This document shows positions 62,664 through 64,000 of a stretch of DNA of 64,000 nucleotides, piece after piece. This stretch comes from Streptomyces griseoluteus (GTDB lineage Bacteria > Actinomycetota > Actinomycetes > Streptomycetales > Streptomycetaceae). A model generated the notes under the pieces. The model did not search any database. It saw only the letters and a list, made by a program, of their open reading frames with translations, and was not told where the DNA came from. The stretch's first letter is position 1. Each line of letters begins with the position of its first letter. Where the stretch lies: contig NZ_SRRU01000001.1 in the NCBI RefSeq assembly GCF_004784465.1, positions 372,001 to 436,000 on the forward strand, written 5' to 3'. The position numbers and the translations under genes were made by a program.

Positions 62664-64000
62664 TCACACCGGGGTACGGCGCACCGACCGGCCCGCCAGC
62701 ACGTCGGTGCGCCGCCCGTCCTCGATGACGAACCGTCCGTCCACCAGGACGTGCGGAATCCCGGTCGGCAGCGTCCTCGGCTCCGCGAAGGTGGAGCCGG
62801 CGGCCACGGTGGCCGGGTCGAACAGCACCAGGTCGGCGCGGTAGCCCTCGCGCACCAGGCCCCGGTCCGGCAGCCGCAGCCGGGCCGCGGGCCGCGAGGT
62901 CAGCCGGGCCACGCACTCCTCCAGCGACAGCACGCCCAACTCGCGGACGTACGTGCCGAGATAGCGCGGGAAGGTGCCGTAGGCGCGCGGATGCGGCTTG
63001 CTGCCCTGCAGGATGCCGTCCGAGCCGCCGGTGTGCGCGCGGTGCCGCATGATGGCGCGGACGTTCTCCTCGTGGCCGACGTGCTGCAGGATCGTGGTGC
63101 CGAGCCGGTCATCGACCAGCAGGTGCCGGACGGTCTCCCACGGCTCCTCGCCGCGCAGCCCGGCCACCTCCTTCACCGTGCGGCCCACGTACTCGGCCAG
63201 CGCCGGGTTGGTCACGCCGGAGATCTCGATCGTCTCCCACTCCGCCGGTACGCCGTGGCAGCCGTCGGAACCGGTGACCTCCAGGTGGTGCCGGACGCGC
63301 TCGGCGGTGGCCGGGTCGGTGAGCCGGGCCAGGATCCGCGCCGGGCCGCCCTCGCTCGCCCAACTGGGCAGCAGGGCCGCGAGGGTGGTGGAGCCGGGGG
63401 TGTAGGGATAGGTGTCCAGGGTGAGGTCGGCGCCCGCGTCCAGGGCCGCGTCGAGCAGGGCGAGCAGCTCGGGGGCGCGGCCCTCGTTGACGCCGAAGTT
63501 CATGGTGGCGTGCGCCAGGTGCAGCGGGCAGCCCGCCTCCCGGGTGAGGGCGACCATCTCGGCGTACGCCTCGAGGGCGCCCGCGCCGTAGGAGCGGTGG
63601 TGCGGGCAGTAGTAGCCGCCGTAGGAGGCCACCACCCGGCACAGCTCGGTCAGCTCGGCGTCGTTCGCGTACATGCCGGGGGTGTAGGTGAGGCCGGAGG
63701 AGAGGCCGACCGCGCCCTGTTCCAGGCCCTCCGCCACCAGGTGCCGCATCCGGTCCAGTTCGGCCGGGGTCGCCGGGCGGTCCTCCCAGCCGACGACCAG
63801 CGCGCGGACCGTGCCCTGCGGGATCAGGTAGGCCGCGTTGACCGCGATGCCCTGATCCAGCCGGTCCAGGTACTCGCCGACCGAGCGCCAGTCGAAGTCG
63901 AGGTCGTCGCCGTAGCCGTTCCAGCCCGTGATGGCCCGGCGGACCTCCTGAAGGGTGCGGTCGTCGACGGGGGCGTACGACAGGCCGTCCTGGCCCAGGA
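62664..64000 (-). CDS. N-acyl-D-amino-acid deacylase, C-terminal part (5' end beyond window)
   Basis: About 445 residues are visible; the frame is open through base 64000, so the N-terminus with the first metal ligands (HxH) is missing. Visible motifs are GLSYAPVDD, WRSVGEYLDRLD, NAAYLIPQGTVR, GLSSGLTYTPGMYA, YYCPHHRSYGAG, PLHLAHATMNFG, and DTYPYTPGSTTL, which fit the D-aminoacylase branch of the amidohydrolases. It releases D-amino acids from N-acyl forms. The C-terminal small beta domain (GYRADLVLFDPATV, VLVDGRFVI) closes the protein. It is convergent with the protease gene. Confidence 0.87.
   Translation of the reverse strand, partial: LGQDGLSYAPVDDRTLQEVRRAITGWNGYGDDLDFDWRSVGEYLDRLDQGIAVNAAYLIPQGTVRALVVGWEDRPATPAELDRMRHLVAEGLEQGAVGLSSGLTYTPGMYANDAELTELCRVVASYGGYYCPHHRSYGAGALEAYAEMVALTREAGCPLHLAHATMNFGVNEGRAPELLALLDAALDAGADLTLDTYPYTPGSTTLAALLPSWASEGGPARILARLTDPATAERVRHHLEVTGSDGCHGVPAEWETIEISGVTNPALAEYVGRTVKEVAGLRGEEPWETVRHLLVDDRLGTTILQHVGHEENVRAIMRHRAHTGGSDGILQGSKPHPRAYGTFPRYLGTYVRELGVLSLEECVARLTSRPAARLRLPDRGLVREGYRADLVLFDPATVAAGSTFAEPRTLPTGIPHVLVDGRFVIEDGRRTDVLAGRSVRRTPV

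Overview
This is a high-GC actinobacterial chromosome segment, almost certainly Streptomyces. The evidence is strong third-position GC bias, many GTG starts, AGGAG-type ribosome sites, mycothiol metabolism (mca), a split acyl-CoA carboxylase with an epsilon subunit, and a gene order (deoR-like, accA2, maf, accE, pccB, birA, cya, hutH, msrA, metB, ilvA, greA, mca, pckG) that I recall from the core of S. coelicolor. No tRNA, rRNA, CRISPR array, transposase or phage module was seen.

Left end (1-8.9 kb): the 3' part of a very large RHS/YD-repeat protein with three LamG-type domains, a lysine-rich stretch, a HINT domain and a short C-terminal toxin candidate. A lower-GC gene that is probably its immunity protein follows directly. 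This is the clearest accessory module.

9-15.6 kb: on the minus strand, purine nucleoside phosphorylase, a phosphohexo/pentomutase and a Tat-exported protein. On the plus strand, an LpdA-type flavoprotein and a DeoR/GlpR regulator. 15.7-22 kb: the acyl-CoA carboxylase system, with biotinylated alpha subunit AccA, then a pccB-accE-small membrane gene-maf operon, then biotin ligase. 22-28.5 kb: adenylate cyclase, a Pro/Ser/Thr-rich membrane protein, enoyl-CoA hydratase, a GAF-GGDEF protein, histidine ammonia-lyase and a small LADTG-type sortase substrate.

28.5-38.6 kb: a small acidic protein, an L,D-transpeptidase lipoprotein, an HTH regulator divergent from a zinc alcohol dehydrogenase, a broken msrA tail, a CBS-BON protein, intact msrA, and an M48 metalloprotease between two paralogous TPR-like proteins. 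38.7-47.1 kb: cystathionine gamma-synthase, a short sigma-like gene coupled to a membrane protein, MarR, threonine dehydratase, a DrrAB-type ABC exporter, greA, a DUF4307 protein and mca. 47.1-57 kb: a membrane-anchored STAND ATPase with TPRs, a GNAT enzyme divergent from a TetR regulator, a PIN/RHH toxin-antitoxin pair, a DUF255 thioredoxin-like protein, an SPFH protein, a Mut7-C protein and a hemolysin III-like protein. 57-64 kb: GTP-dependent PEP carboxykinase, an AlaA-type aminotransferase, a Pro/Ala-rich membrane protein, a secreted S1-type protease and the C-terminal part of a D-aminoacylase.

A theme of the window is gene starts placed 6-7 bases after a TAnnnT-type -10 box with no Shine-Dalgarno site. 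These are predicted leaderless mRNAs, and several have a perfect palindrome over the -35 box or spacer. All identifications come from reading the sequence and from memory; no database search was run.
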